Assembly (NCBI GenBank): GCA_045124465.1 | Contig: JBGVLV010000031.1 | Coordinates: 1 to 30,758 of the forward strand | DNA: 30,758 nt | Direction of reading: 5' to 3' | Source: Scatosoma sp045124465 | GTDB lineage: Bacteria > Bacillota > Clostridia > Christensenellales > Borkfalkiaceae | Shown here: in pieces, positions 15,088 through 23,353 of the stretch | How positions within the stretch are numbered: the first letter of the stretch is position 1 | Layout of the letters: every line of letters begins with the position of its first letter | The notes under the pieces: generated by a model | The model's database searches: none | The model's input: the letters and a program-made list of their open reading frames with translations, nothing else | Told to the model about the DNA's origin: nothing | Made by a program: the position numbers and the translations under genes

Positions 15088-16659
15088 TTAACTCGCTTTT
15101 TTATAGTACCCGCAAACGAACAGCCATTGCGACTCCTCGTCCGAATATACCGAGATCCTATCGCTCGTTTCCACAAATCCCTCGCCGTCCATAAAGTATC
15201 TTTGGGAATTGCTCAACGCCTGCAAGAAAAGTTGGAGTTCTTTGGTTACGGGATACACGCCGTCGGAATTACAAAAATCGGCGTAGCCGTAGCTTGTGAG
15301 AACTTTGGGATCTACGTTGCGGCATTGTTCGTGGCAGTTGGTACAACCGAGCGCGCAAGCACCGATACAATTACCCGCTCTCATACACGGGCAATAGACT
15401 GAGCCGAACACATCCCATACGCAGAAGTAGCTGTTTCCTTTGGCAAAACTGCCCCTGCCCTCGATGAAGAATTTATAGTTTTCGCCGTTGACCGTCAGCA
15501 TTTTATTGCCTTGATATTCAACGGTCGACAAAGGGAGATCGATAAATCGGCAAGCTTGCGAGATCTTCGCATACAGGATCGGACCCGTGGGCTGACCGTC
15601 TTCGAGCTTGTGATACCAACCGTCTTCGGGATTGAGACCGTACAAGCTTTGATCGAATACGTTGAACGTTACGCCCGCGTTATTCTTGCGGACTTCTTCC
15701 GCTCCGACGAACGTATAGCCGACGTATTCGTGCGTACCGTATTTTTCGCGTTTACCCACGAAGTCTTCGGTGGGGATAACGAGGTCGGTGCTCTTGTCTT
15801 CGTTATCGAAGTCGCCGTTTCGCAAAACGGCAAAAAGCATCGTTACGGGCCATTCGTCTTTACGGGATTCGGCTTTGATACCGACGGTAAATTCCTGTCC
15901 GACATAATTATCGTTTTTGATCTCTATTTCGAACTTAAAATTCTTGGTATACGCGCCCTCAGCGCCGCCGTCGTCAAGCTCGTATGCGAACCTGAACCCC
16001 GTTTGTATCATACCGTAATAATAATCAAGTTTCGGATTTATTTCCGCTTTATTGATATCTGCCCAGGACACGATAGAATATACGCCCGCCGCTTTCGGTT
16101 CATAACAGAAATATCTGATATCCTCCACGCTTGAAAGCTCGATTTGATATACGCCCGTTCTCGTAATGTTATAACTGTTATATACAGACGTTCCTTTATC
16201 GGGATCGTCAACGACCGTGATCGTACGGAGATCGATGGTGATATGACGGTTATAATTGTCCGTCGCCTGACCGTTGGGGTCGTAGGCGTAGCCGTCGGGA
16301 AGGGCGGTCAACGTGACGGTATAGTCGCCGTCAAGTCCGTCCACGAACGCGATACCGTTGTCGCCGACGGTGGCTTTATGCAAGCTCTGACCGTCGTCGC
16401 GGGTCCACACCGCCTCGATCGTAAGACCGTCGGTGGGAACGTAGTCGCCGCCGTTCATTTTCAGCGTTACGCTGAACAGGTCCTCGTCGGTGTAGTCGAT
16501 CACGGGGTCGTCGGAAGTTCCGCCCGAAGTTCCGCCCGAGTTGCCGCCGCCGAACCAGCCGCCCGTGGCGGGGTTATACGTGCCGCAGGAGCAGAGCGCG
16601 AGGAGAAGACTCAAAAGGACGGTTACAAAGAGAGTGAAACGTTTTTTATGTTTTATCAT
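15088..16659 (-). CDS. Lipoprotein with a C-terminal cysteine cluster
   Basis: 523 residues; start has GGGAGG upstream and overlaps the vWA gene stop by 4 bp (ATGA). A basic N-terminus and hydrophobic stretch lead to lipobox LCSC (Cys25), then a Gly/Ser-rich linker (33-50). The body is beta-rich, starting with a probable Cna-B/Ig-like sandwich (about 60-150). At 413-446 eight Cys fall within 34 residues: C-x9-C-x-C-x5-C-x3-C-x3-C-x2-C-x3-C, including CTNCH, a CXXCH-like string; Cys463 and 516 follow. Disulfide knot, metal or cofactor binding are all possible; a true cytochrome c would be surprising here. No family recognised. Its coupling to the vWA/MoxR genes suggests an exported partner or substrate of that system. 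Confidence 0.8.
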   Translation of the reverse strand: MIKHKKRFTLFVTVLLSLLLALCSCGTYNPATGGWFGGGNSGGTSGGTSDDPVIDYTDEDLFSVTLKMNGGDYVPTDGLTIEAVWTRDDGQSLHKATVGDNGIAFVDGLDGDYTVTLTALPDGYAYDPNGQATDNYNRHITIDLRTITVVDDPDKGTSVYNSYNITRTGVYQIELSSVEDIRYFCYEPKAAGVYSIVSWADINKAEINPKLDYYYGMIQTGFRFAYELDDGGAEGAYTKNFKFEIEIKNDNYVGQEFTVGIKAESRKDEWPVTMLFAVLRNGDFDNEDKSTDLVIPTEDFVGKREKYGTHEYVGYTFVGAEEVRKNNAGVTFNVFDQSLYGLNPEDGWYHKLEDGQPTGPILYAKISQACRFIDLPLSTVEYQGNKMLTVNGENYKFFIEGRGSFAKGNSYFCVWDVFGSVYCPCMRAGNCIGACALGCTNCHEQCRNVDPKVLTSYGYADFCNSDGVYPVTKELQLFLQALSNSQRYFMDGEGFVETSDRISVYSDEESQWLFVCGYYKKAS

Positions 16660-19325
16660 TTCGCACCTCCCTTTTTCTTACGTTTAAAGAGGTTGGTTAT
16701 ATCTTTCCAACGGAGCTTACGCACGATGACGTCGAGAACGAACAGCGCGACTGCCGCGATCATCAGCGCGGGGGTCAGGTTTTGTTCGTAGGTCGCGACT
16801 TCCTTTTCGTTATTTTCGAGGGAAGGCACGGCGTCTTCGGTGACGGTGCCGCGGTCGCGAATGGTCGAGTACAGAGAGCCTGCGTTATAGGTCGCAAAAC
16901 TGTCGTATTCGGGGGAATAAGAGATATTGAAAGATTTTTGGGAAGTATATATCTTATCCTCGTACGTATACGTTATTTTGACGGTATATTTGCCGCAATC
17001 GTGCGTTTCGAATTTATAGAAGTATTTCGTGGAATCGAAGGTAAGTTTTTGCGTGGTCGTCGTGCCGTCGGGCGAGGTTATCTCCGCAGTAGCTACGCCG
17101 TCGGGTTTGAGGGTCGCGGGGGCGACTTCGACGGTCGCGTACGTGCCGTCGGAATCGATGGTCATCATATACGGATAGTTGACCTTTTCATCGGGGGTAG
17201 TCGCCGAGAACACGTTCTTAAAGAACGTTCTGCCGCTACTGTCGGTAGCCGTCCAGCCCATTGTCCATTGACCTGTGAGCGTGGACGTGAACGAGGCGAC
17301 CGTGCCGTTGCCGTACGAGTGGTACGCGTACAGGGGCATTTCCGCGGTCGTGCCGCTTTTACGGGTATACGTTGCGGAAAGGACGACGGTGGCGTCGGAT
17401 TTTTCCGTGGAGCTTACGAAACCGTAGACGGCGGGTAGGCTTGTCAAGCCTTTTGCCGTAGCGTCTTTACGGGTCTTGATCTCGACGGGGGAGTATTCCT
17501 CGATGACCGTTTCGGTGATCTCGTTCGCGATCTCGCCGAACACGAGTTCGGACACGGAGTCGTTCGCGCCCAAGTAGTAATATTTAGGGCCTTCGCCGTC
17601 GGGTACGCCCGCCGCCGCTATGGCTTGGAGCGCCGCCGCGCCGTCGTTACGGAACACGTTGATGGCGGAGGTCACTACGCCGTCCGCTTGCATTTGTTTC
17701 GTGACGGTCACGGGGTTATAGTCCTCGAATGCGAAGGATTTGCCGTCGCTGATGAGAACTACCTGTCTTTCCTTTTTTTGATAGTGTTCGCCGAGCAGGG
17801 TCTCTTTTATCGTCGCGAGCATTTTGCCGATCGCCGTGCCCTGCATAGGTTCAAGAGCGTTGATCTCGTCGATGAGTTTGGTACGGTTGGTTTTGACTGT
17901 ACCGGAGTTTTCGCATTTTGCGATCCTATCGGAGAAGTAATAAACGAACACTTCGTCTTCGGGAGCAAGGAGGTTGACGAGCTGAACGGCGATCTGTTTG
18001 GCTTTTATCAAACGGGAGACGTTATCCATACTGCGGGAGCAGTCGATGGCGATGGCGAATACCTTTTCGTCCTGTTTGGAATTGCCGAACTCGACGGGGA
18101 GCAGGCTTTCGAATTTGGCGAGTTTATCGTCTTCTTTTTCCTGGATCTTGGTATCGCCGAACGTGACGAGGCTTTTGCCGAATTTAGAAACGGCTTTATC
18201 GAGCGCGTCGACGAACGAGGTAACGTTCGAAATATCTTCGAGGATATTCACGTTCGAAAGCACGATCTCGTCGTATTCGCAAAGGTCCTCCACCACGCAA
18301 GGCACGGCGGATTTATTGATATACGCGTCGATCTCCGCCGTATCGCCGTAAAGTTCCTCGATGAACGCGAGGTCGTCGGCGTTGGAGCTGATCAAAAGCA
18401 CGTTCATTTTGCCGCTTACGGTCTGGGTGAATTTATAAACGTTATTATACGAGGAAGAATCCGCCGTCTTATCCGCGGTATCGACGCGGAGTTCGTAATC
18501 GAATTCCCCTTCCGTATCGGTGGGAAGGTCGAAATTGACCACGTTATAGCCTTTGGTGAGGCGTTGGGTCTTCTTTTTGATTTGTTTTTCGCCCTGATAC
18601 AACGTCAGCGTTACGGGCGTTTCCGTTTCGTTATTCGACTGAATAAGGGCGTCCGCGGTCGCGGCGTGGTCCACGTAGGTGGAGGTTTTGAAGGTCACGC
18701 CCGTGATCTGGACTTCCTGTGTGTCCGTTTTGATATTATCGTCCACGTACACGGCGTCGAGATAGATATTCTGCGCGTACAGGCTTTCGACGGAGGCGAT
18801 GAGTTTCGCGGTCGCGTCGCTCGCCGTTTCTTTACCGTCGGTTATGAGGACGATACGTTTGATGGTATCGCGGCCGAACAGGGTCGCCGCGTAGTCGAGG
18901 GCGGAAGAGATGTCCGTCGCGCCGTTATCGACGTTAGCGGCCGAAACGCTTTTGAGCGTGCCGCCGAGGGGGGTGACGAGTTCGTAGTCGCCGCCGAAAC
19001 AGACAAGACCGATCGAGGAGTTTTTAGGCGCGTTTTTGCGTACGCCGTCGATATAGCCGTCGATCGTGGAGAGATTTTCCTGTGCGGAATAGGAGATGTC
19101 GGCTACGACGACGATCTCCGTTTGGGTGATGACGGTCGTTTGGGTCGGACCCGCCAACGCCACCGACGCGCAAGCCGCGATAAGGATATGCAAAACCAAG
19201 GACGCGATCGTGCCTTTGCCTTTATGCGCTTTGCGGAACGCGAGTACGAACGGTACGACGATCGCAAGCAGCAAAGGTATGAATACGAGCATTAAATACG
19301 GATTATTGAAGCTGATGTTTTTCAT
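16656..19325 (-). CDS. Membrane protein with two vWA domains and a GATase-like middle domain
   Basis: 889 residues from ATG at 19325 (GGGGGGTG about 8 bases upstream), overlapping the upstream vWA gene by 23 bp. Two N-terminal membrane helices (about 9-30 and 38-58), then a vWA domain with MIDAS motif DISYS (Asp76, Ser78, Ser80) and LITDGKE. An Ig-like strand region follows, then a Rossmann-like segment resembling class I glutamine amidotransferases (about 305-395, no catalytic Cys identified). A second vWA has MIDAS DCSRS (Asp428, Ser430, Ser432) and LISDGKSF. The end has a membrane helix (about 850-870) and a basic tail. Proteins of this plan accompany MoxR ATPases; metal-dependent adhesion by vWA domains is family knowledge. 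Both MIDAS motifs look intact, so both could bind metal and ligand. Confidence 0.85.
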   Translation of the reverse strand: MKNISFNNPYLMLVFIPLLLAIVVPFVLAFRKAHKGKGTIASLVLHILIAACASVALAGPTQTTVITQTEIVVVADISYSAQENLSTIDGYIDGVRKNAPKNSSIGLVCFGGDYELVTPLGGTLKSVSAANVDNGATDISSALDYAATLFGRDTIKRIVLITDGKETASDATAKLIASVESLYAQNIYLDAVYVDDNIKTDTQEVQITGVTFKTSTYVDHAATADALIQSNNETETPVTLTLYQGEKQIKKKTQRLTKGYNVVNFDLPTDTEGEFDYELRVDTADKTADSSSYNNVYKFTQTVSGKMNVLLISSNADDLAFIEELYGDTAEIDAYINKSAVPCVVEDLCEYDEIVLSNVNILEDISNVTSFVDALDKAVSKFGKSLVTFGDTKIQEKEDDKLAKFESLLPVEFGNSKQDEKVFAIAIDCSRSMDNVSRLIKAKQIAVQLVNLLAPEDEVFVYYFSDRIAKCENSGTVKTNRTKLIDEINALEPMQGTAIGKMLATIKETLLGEHYQKKERQVVLISDGKSFAFEDYNPVTVTKQMQADGVVTSAINVFRNDGAAALQAIAAAGVPDGEGPKYYYLGANDSVSELVFGEIANEITETVIEEYSPVEIKTRKDATAKGLTSLPAVYGFVSSTEKSDATVVLSATYTRKSGTTAEMPLYAYHSYGNGTVASFTSTLTGQWTMGWTATDSSGRTFFKNVFSATTPDEKVNYPYMMTIDSDGTYATVEVAPATLKPDGVATAEITSPDGTTTTQKLTFDSTKYFYKFETHDCGKYTVKITYTYEDKIYTSQKSFNISYSPEYDSFATYNAGSLYSTIRDRGTVTEDAVPSLENNEKEVATYEQNLTPALMIAAVALFVLDVIVRKLRWKDITNLFKRKKKGGAK

Positions 19326-21168
19326 AACAATACACCCCCCAATCCGCAATAAATATCAGCGCGAGCAGTATGAACAGTACGGTCATCAGATCGTACGTGC
19401 CGTCAAAGCCGTTTTTGGTCGGCATACCCTGCAAACGGATCTCGCCCTCTACGGTGACGACGGGTACGCGTTCGGCTACCGTCATTGCTGAGTAGAGATA
19501 GACCGTGCGTTGGCGGTCGCCTATGTTAAGCGTGACGGTATACGTGCCGACTTCGGTCAAAGTAAGTCTTGCCGTCGCGTTATTTGTATCCAAATAAGAG
19601 ATACTGCCGCTCGGAGATTCCACGCGAATACTTTCGCAGTTCGCGACCACGTTCACGTCCGCTATCTCGCCGCAAATATAGTCCGTTTTATCCACGAGAT
19701 CGGGGAAGGAATATTTGACGAAGTTTTGAAAGAGCGGGATATAGTTATACAGCATCGTGATATTAGAGTCGTGAAAACTGAACGCGAACACCGTCTGGCG
19801 GTTACCGTACGTATTCATGCCCGTAAAGATGACGGGGTGGCTCTGATAGGAATACAACGTGGTATAGCTCGTAAACGGCGAGCATTGCAAATATTTTTTC
19901 ACGTAGATATATTCGCTTTCCTGCAAGTTTTCTTTGAGTTTTTGCACCGCCGACGAGGTGGACGTGGAAAGCGTGAGTTTATCGGAAGATTCCAGTTCTT
20001 CCTGGTTTTGAACGGTAAAGCCCGCGGCTTTGGAATTTTTCAGATCGGCGGGATTGATAAGCCAGATCGCGCCGTCCGTGGGGTATTCCATCGGGCTATA
20101 CGAATCGAATATGTACAGACCGTAACCGGAGGTCCGTTCCGAATACTCGTCGGGGTCGACCGTGTTTATCTCCGACGTGACGACCGTTCGCAAAGCCTGT
20201 TTGATGAGGTACGGCGTCTTGCTTACGATCAAGGTCCTATACGTATTTTCGTCGCTCGTCGCGTCGTAGATCACGTATTCGCTATCCTGCGACAGCGCGT
20301 CCGTTTCCGCTACCTCTACCCGCAACGAGGAAAAGCCGTCGACAGAACAGGTCACGGTGAAAGGAGTAAGCTCCTCTTTCTTCGTTTCCACGCTCTGCGT
20401 ACCTTTGACGTTTATGCTGTCGCCGTTGGTATACACGTTCACCGTCAAAGTCGTACCTTTATCGTAGGATATGACGTTACCGCTGACGGTCAGATACCCG
20501 TCCACGATAGTATGCGTGATGTCCGAGACCGCGTAATTGCTCTCGCCCGCGGAGACGTTGATGACGTTGATATTTTTCGTTTTTTCGAATTTGGTATCGG
20601 TTACGAGGTACGCTTGCAAAGCCTTATTATTATCGTAATAGCCCTGCGCGATACCGATCGCGTCGGTATATTCCGCGGTATCGTAGGACACTTCCGTTTC
20701 GTCGAGAATGGAAAGCGCCTGTTCTTTATCCGCCAACTGCTCGAACAGGATATTCGTACCGTTACCCAGATACACGAGCGTGAACACGCTCCCGTCCACG
20801 GAGTTCTCTATCAGATCCGCGATCGCCGCTTTGCCGCGTTCGAATCTCGTCACGCCGTCCTTTTGCATATTCATACTGCCCGACGCGTCGAGGATAAAGC
20901 AATACTCGTACGCCGCGTTGGCAAGCACGACGGAGGGGTGCGCGATCGCGAGCGAAATACATACGACCGCTAAAATCTGCAAGATAAGACTGATGATACC
21001 CGTCAGCTTGCTGATGGGATTTTTCCGTTTTAAAAATTTGTTGGAAAGCGTCCACAAATACGTCGAGGAGACCGTCTGTTCGAGGTATTTGTTTTTGATG
21101 ATATAAATAATAACGAGAATGGGTACGCCGATAAGTCCCAAAAGCCCGAGAGGATATAAAAAGTTCAT
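19303..21168 (-). CDS. BatA-like aerotolerance-type membrane protein with vWA domain
   Basis: 621 residues. The N-terminus is the Bat family membrane domain: a helix at 5-24 (FLYPLGLLGLIGVPILVIIY), an amphipathic KFLKRKNP stretch and a second helix at about 56-80. A vWA domain follows with MIDAS DASGS (Asp94, Ser96, Ser98). The C-terminal half is beta-rich and extracytoplasmic, closing with a helix (about 592-611). AAGGGGG ribosome binding site; the start overlaps the DUF58 gene stop by 4 bp (ATGA). In the Bat/MoxR context such proteins form a membrane complex linked to envelope stress or assembly; the exact role here is unknown. It may pair with the next, double-vWA protein. Confidence 0.88.
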   Translation of the reverse strand: MNFLYPLGLLGLIGVPILVIIYIIKNKYLEQTVSSTYLWTLSNKFLKRKNPISKLTGIISLILQILAVVCISLAIAHPSVVLANAAYEYCFILDASGSMNMQKDGVTRFERGKAAIADLIENSVDGSVFTLVYLGNGTNILFEQLADKEQALSILDETEVSYDTAEYTDAIGIAQGYYDNNKALQAYLVTDTKFEKTKNINVINVSAGESNYAVSDITHTIVDGYLTVSGNVISYDKGTTLTVNVYTNGDSINVKGTQSVETKKEELTPFTVTCSVDGFSSLRVEVAETDALSQDSEYVIYDATSDENTYRTLIVSKTPYLIKQALRTVVTSEINTVDPDEYSERTSGYGLYIFDSYSPMEYPTDGAIWLINPADLKNSKAAGFTVQNQEELESSDKLTLSTSTSSAVQKLKENLQESEYIYVKKYLQCSPFTSYTTLYSYQSHPVIFTGMNTYGNRQTVFAFSFHDSNITMLYNYIPLFQNFVKYSFPDLVDKTDYICGEIADVNVVANCESIRVESPSGSISYLDTNNATARLTLTEVGTYTVTLNIGDRQRTVYLYSAMTVAERVPVVTVEGEIRLQGMPTKNGFDGTYDLMTVLFILLALIFIADWGVYCYEKHQLQ

Positions 21169-22052
21169 TTCAATACCCCCTTGGCAATGAGTTTATCGAA
21201 CAGTATCTTATGCAGATTTTCTTCCGCTCCTATCTGCATATACTCCGCGCCGCGCGCAAGGCAATAGTTCCTGATGCGGTCGACGGTATATTCGAGAGCG
21301 CGGCGATACGCGCGCGCGATCTCTCTGTCTATATTCTTACGGTACGTTTTTTCGTTATCTTCCGAGTCGAAGAAATGCACTTTGCCGCGAACGGTCGGTT
21401 CGACCTCCTCGCGGGAGAGTATCTGTACGCAGAACGCGTCGCGTTTCTTGCTCGCCAAAAGATCGATCGCGGATTCGTAATCGTCGTCCGTCAAAAAGTC
21501 GGAAAGAATGAGCGAAAGCCCGTCGCCGTAACCGACCTTGGAAGGTACGATACAATCGCTTATACAACATTCCCCGTCGAACGTCAGCTCGTTGAGTTTG
21601 TGGATAGAAGAAATATACGCCTCTTTGCCCACCATACCGCCGATGACTTCGATGAGTTGTTTGTCTTTCATCAGGTAAACGGACACTTTGTCCATTTCGC
21701 AAACGGACAGATACGCGAAAGTAGCGGCAAGCTTTATCGCCTGTTCCGCTTTCTTACCTCCGCCGTATTCCATCGAACGGCTACCGTCTATATAGATGCG
21801 CGTGTGCATCTGCCGTTCGTCCAAAAAGAGTTTGAGATACAGCTTGTCAAATCTCGCAAACGCATTCCAATCGATCTTCGTAACGTCGTCGCCCGCCACG
21901 TAATCGCGGTAATCCGCGAACTCGCACGACGAACCGTAGGTCTTGCTCTTGTGATTTCCGCCGAACAGACCCGCTACGTTATTCTTGATCAGCATTTGCA
22001 AGGTTTCCACCTGTTGCAAAAACTCTTCGTTGATCGCCCATTTGCCTGCCAT
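21165..22052 (-). CDS. DUF58 domain protein (MoxR partner)
   Basis: 295 residues, soluble. The signature block is present: GSSCEFADYRDYVAGDD followed by IDWNAFARFDKLYLK (about 40-75). A vWA-like MIDAS follows, IDGSRSM (Asp89, Ser91, Ser93), and LILSDFLTDDDY in the later half of the fold. DUF58 proteins are almost always encoded directly after MoxR ATPases, as here (3 bp gap, probably coupled translation), and are thought to be adaptor or substrate partners. Start at ATG 22052 follows the MoxR stop and there is no strong ribosome binding site, consistent with coupling. It shares a 4-bp overlap with the downstream BatA-like gene. Confidence 0.93.
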   Translation of the reverse strand: MAGKWAINEEFLQQVETLQMLIKNNVAGLFGGNHKSKTYGSSCEFADYRDYVAGDDVTKIDWNAFARFDKLYLKLFLDERQMHTRIYIDGSRSMEYGGGKKAEQAIKLAATFAYLSVCEMDKVSVYLMKDKQLIEVIGGMVGKEAYISSIHKLNELTFDGECCISDCIVPSKVGYGDGLSLILSDFLTDDDYESAIDLLASKKRDAFCVQILSREEVEPTVRGKVHFFDSEDNEKTYRKNIDREIARAYRRALEYTVDRIRNYCLARGAEYMQIGAEENLHKILFDKLIAKGVLK

Positions 22053-22055
22053 AAC

Positions 22056-23243
22056 TTACTTAACTTCGCTTTCTTCCTTACTCTCGTCTTTTCCCGCGCC
22101 TTTCGCTTTCTTCGCCGCTTTCGCCGCTTTCAACGCAGCTTTTTGCGCTTTCTTGTCCACGACCTCTTCCGTCGTTTCTTCCGCCGTCGCGACCTCTTCG
22201 ACCGTTTCCGCGCTTTCGCCCATCACGGGTACGTTCTTGATTGCGGGTCTGCCCTTGCCGAAACGTCCCGACGTTTCCTTGATAAGCAAATCGATCACGT
22301 CGTCTATGCCGAGTTTATCGTTGACCGCGTTATAATTGATCTTGACCCTGTGACGGAGTACCGCATGCGCGAGTGCGTCGATATCGTCATACGAAACGTT
22401 ATAATTGCCGTTCATCAACGCGCGTACTTTCGCACATGTGACGAGCGCCTGCGCCGCACGGGGCGACGCGCCGTATTTTATGTACTTGGACGCCGTAGCG
22501 GACGCGTTTTCCAGTTCGGGATGGGTATTCGCGACAAGGCGGATCGCATAATCCAGCACCTCGTCGATCACGGGTACGGTCGCCGCCAACGCGCGCATTT
22601 CGAGTATATCGCTGCCGCCCACGACCGCGTTCGCCGTTTCGTCCATCGTGATCTGCGTCATCTTGACGATATCCACGAGTTCGTCGTTTTTCGGGAACTC
22701 CATAATGAGCTTGAACATAAAGCGGTCCATCTGCGCCTCGGGCAAAGGATACGTACCGTCCTGTTCGATCGGGTTTTCCGTTGCGAGCACGAAGAAAGGT
22801 TCTTCCAGTCTATACGTTTGGTTCGCGACGGTCACTTTATGCTCCTGCATAACTTCGAGCATAGCCGATTGCGTTTTCGGGGTCGCACGGTTGATCTCGT
22901 CGGCAAGTACGAGGTTCGCAAAGATAGGGCCTTTACGGAATACCGTATTCAACTTCCCCTTCTCGTCCTTTTCCACGATATTCGTACCCGTAACGTCCGA
23001 CGGCATAAGGTCGGGCGTAAACTGGATACGCGAGAACGGCAAACTGAGTACTTTCCCCAAGGAACGTACCAAACGCGTTTTGCCAACGCCCGGAACGCCT
23101 TCCAAAAGCACGTTACCACCCGCGATGATCGCTATGATCACCTTTTCGACGATATCTTCCTGACCTACGACGTCTTTACGCAATTCGTTTTTTACGTTCT
23201 CGATCGCCGCGTTGAATTTCTTCACTCTTTCCGTATTTTCCAT
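22056..23243 (-). CDS. MoxR-family AAA+ ATPase with Lys/Ala-rich tail
   Basis: 395 residues from ATG at 23243 (AGGAAGGA upstream); a further-upstream ATG would place the start in the intergenic hairpin zone. Walker A GVPGVGKT (49-56), Walker B LVLADE (111-116), sensor 1 LATENP (153-158), the arginine region TYPLPEAQMDRF and sensor 2 GASPRA (258-263). MoxR ATPases remodel or activate partner proteins with vWA domains, using ATP; four MIDAS motifs lie in the next three genes. The last ~55 residues leave the family: an acidic stretch rich in E, T and V (345-362), then a basic Lys/Ala helix (about 364-385) and an acidic end. Such a tail is unusual and could bind membrane, nucleic acid or a partner. 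Confidence 0.95.
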   Translation of the reverse strand: MENTERVKKFNAAIENVKNELRKDVVGQEDIVEKVIIAIIAGGNVLLEGVPGVGKTRLVRSLGKVLSLPFSRIQFTPDLMPSDVTGTNIVEKDEKGKLNTVFRKGPIFANLVLADEINRATPKTQSAMLEVMQEHKVTVANQTYRLEEPFFVLATENPIEQDGTYPLPEAQMDRFMFKLIMEFPKNDELVDIVKMTQITMDETANAVVGGSDILEMRALAATVPVIDEVLDYAIRLVANTHPELENASATASKYIKYGASPRAAQALVTCAKVRALMNGNYNVSYDDIDALAHAVLRHRVKINYNAVNDKLGIDDVIDLLIKETSGRFGKGRPAIKNVPVMGESAETVEEVATAEETTEEVVDKKAQKAALKAAKAAKKAKGAGKDESKEESEVK

Positions 23244-23296
23244 ACTGTCCTTCCTGTATCCGATTGTTTTTATTTGATCTTTACGAATAGACTGTT

Positions 23297-23336
23297 TTTG
23301 CTTGTCAAGGACAAGCAAATAAGAGCGCGCTCTTAT
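23297..23336. promoter_or_regulatory. Two adjacent perfect hairpins between the first operon gene and moxR
   Basis: TTTGCTTGTC / GACAAGCAAA (23297-23319, loop AAG) and the palindrome ATAAGAGCGCGCTCTTAT (23319-23336). They share one base. Neither is followed by a strong T-run on the minus strand, so a processing, stability or attenuation element within the operon is likelier than a full terminator. Confidence 0.55.
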
Positions 23337-23353
23337 CTCCGTTCGTTTCGTTT

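Noticed and set aside
15082..15104. Hairpin GCGAGT/ACTCGC followed by T-run between the two lipoprotein genes
   Set aside because: The T-run is on the plus strand, opposite to transcription of the operon, and the stem is only 6 bp; not accepted as an operon terminator.
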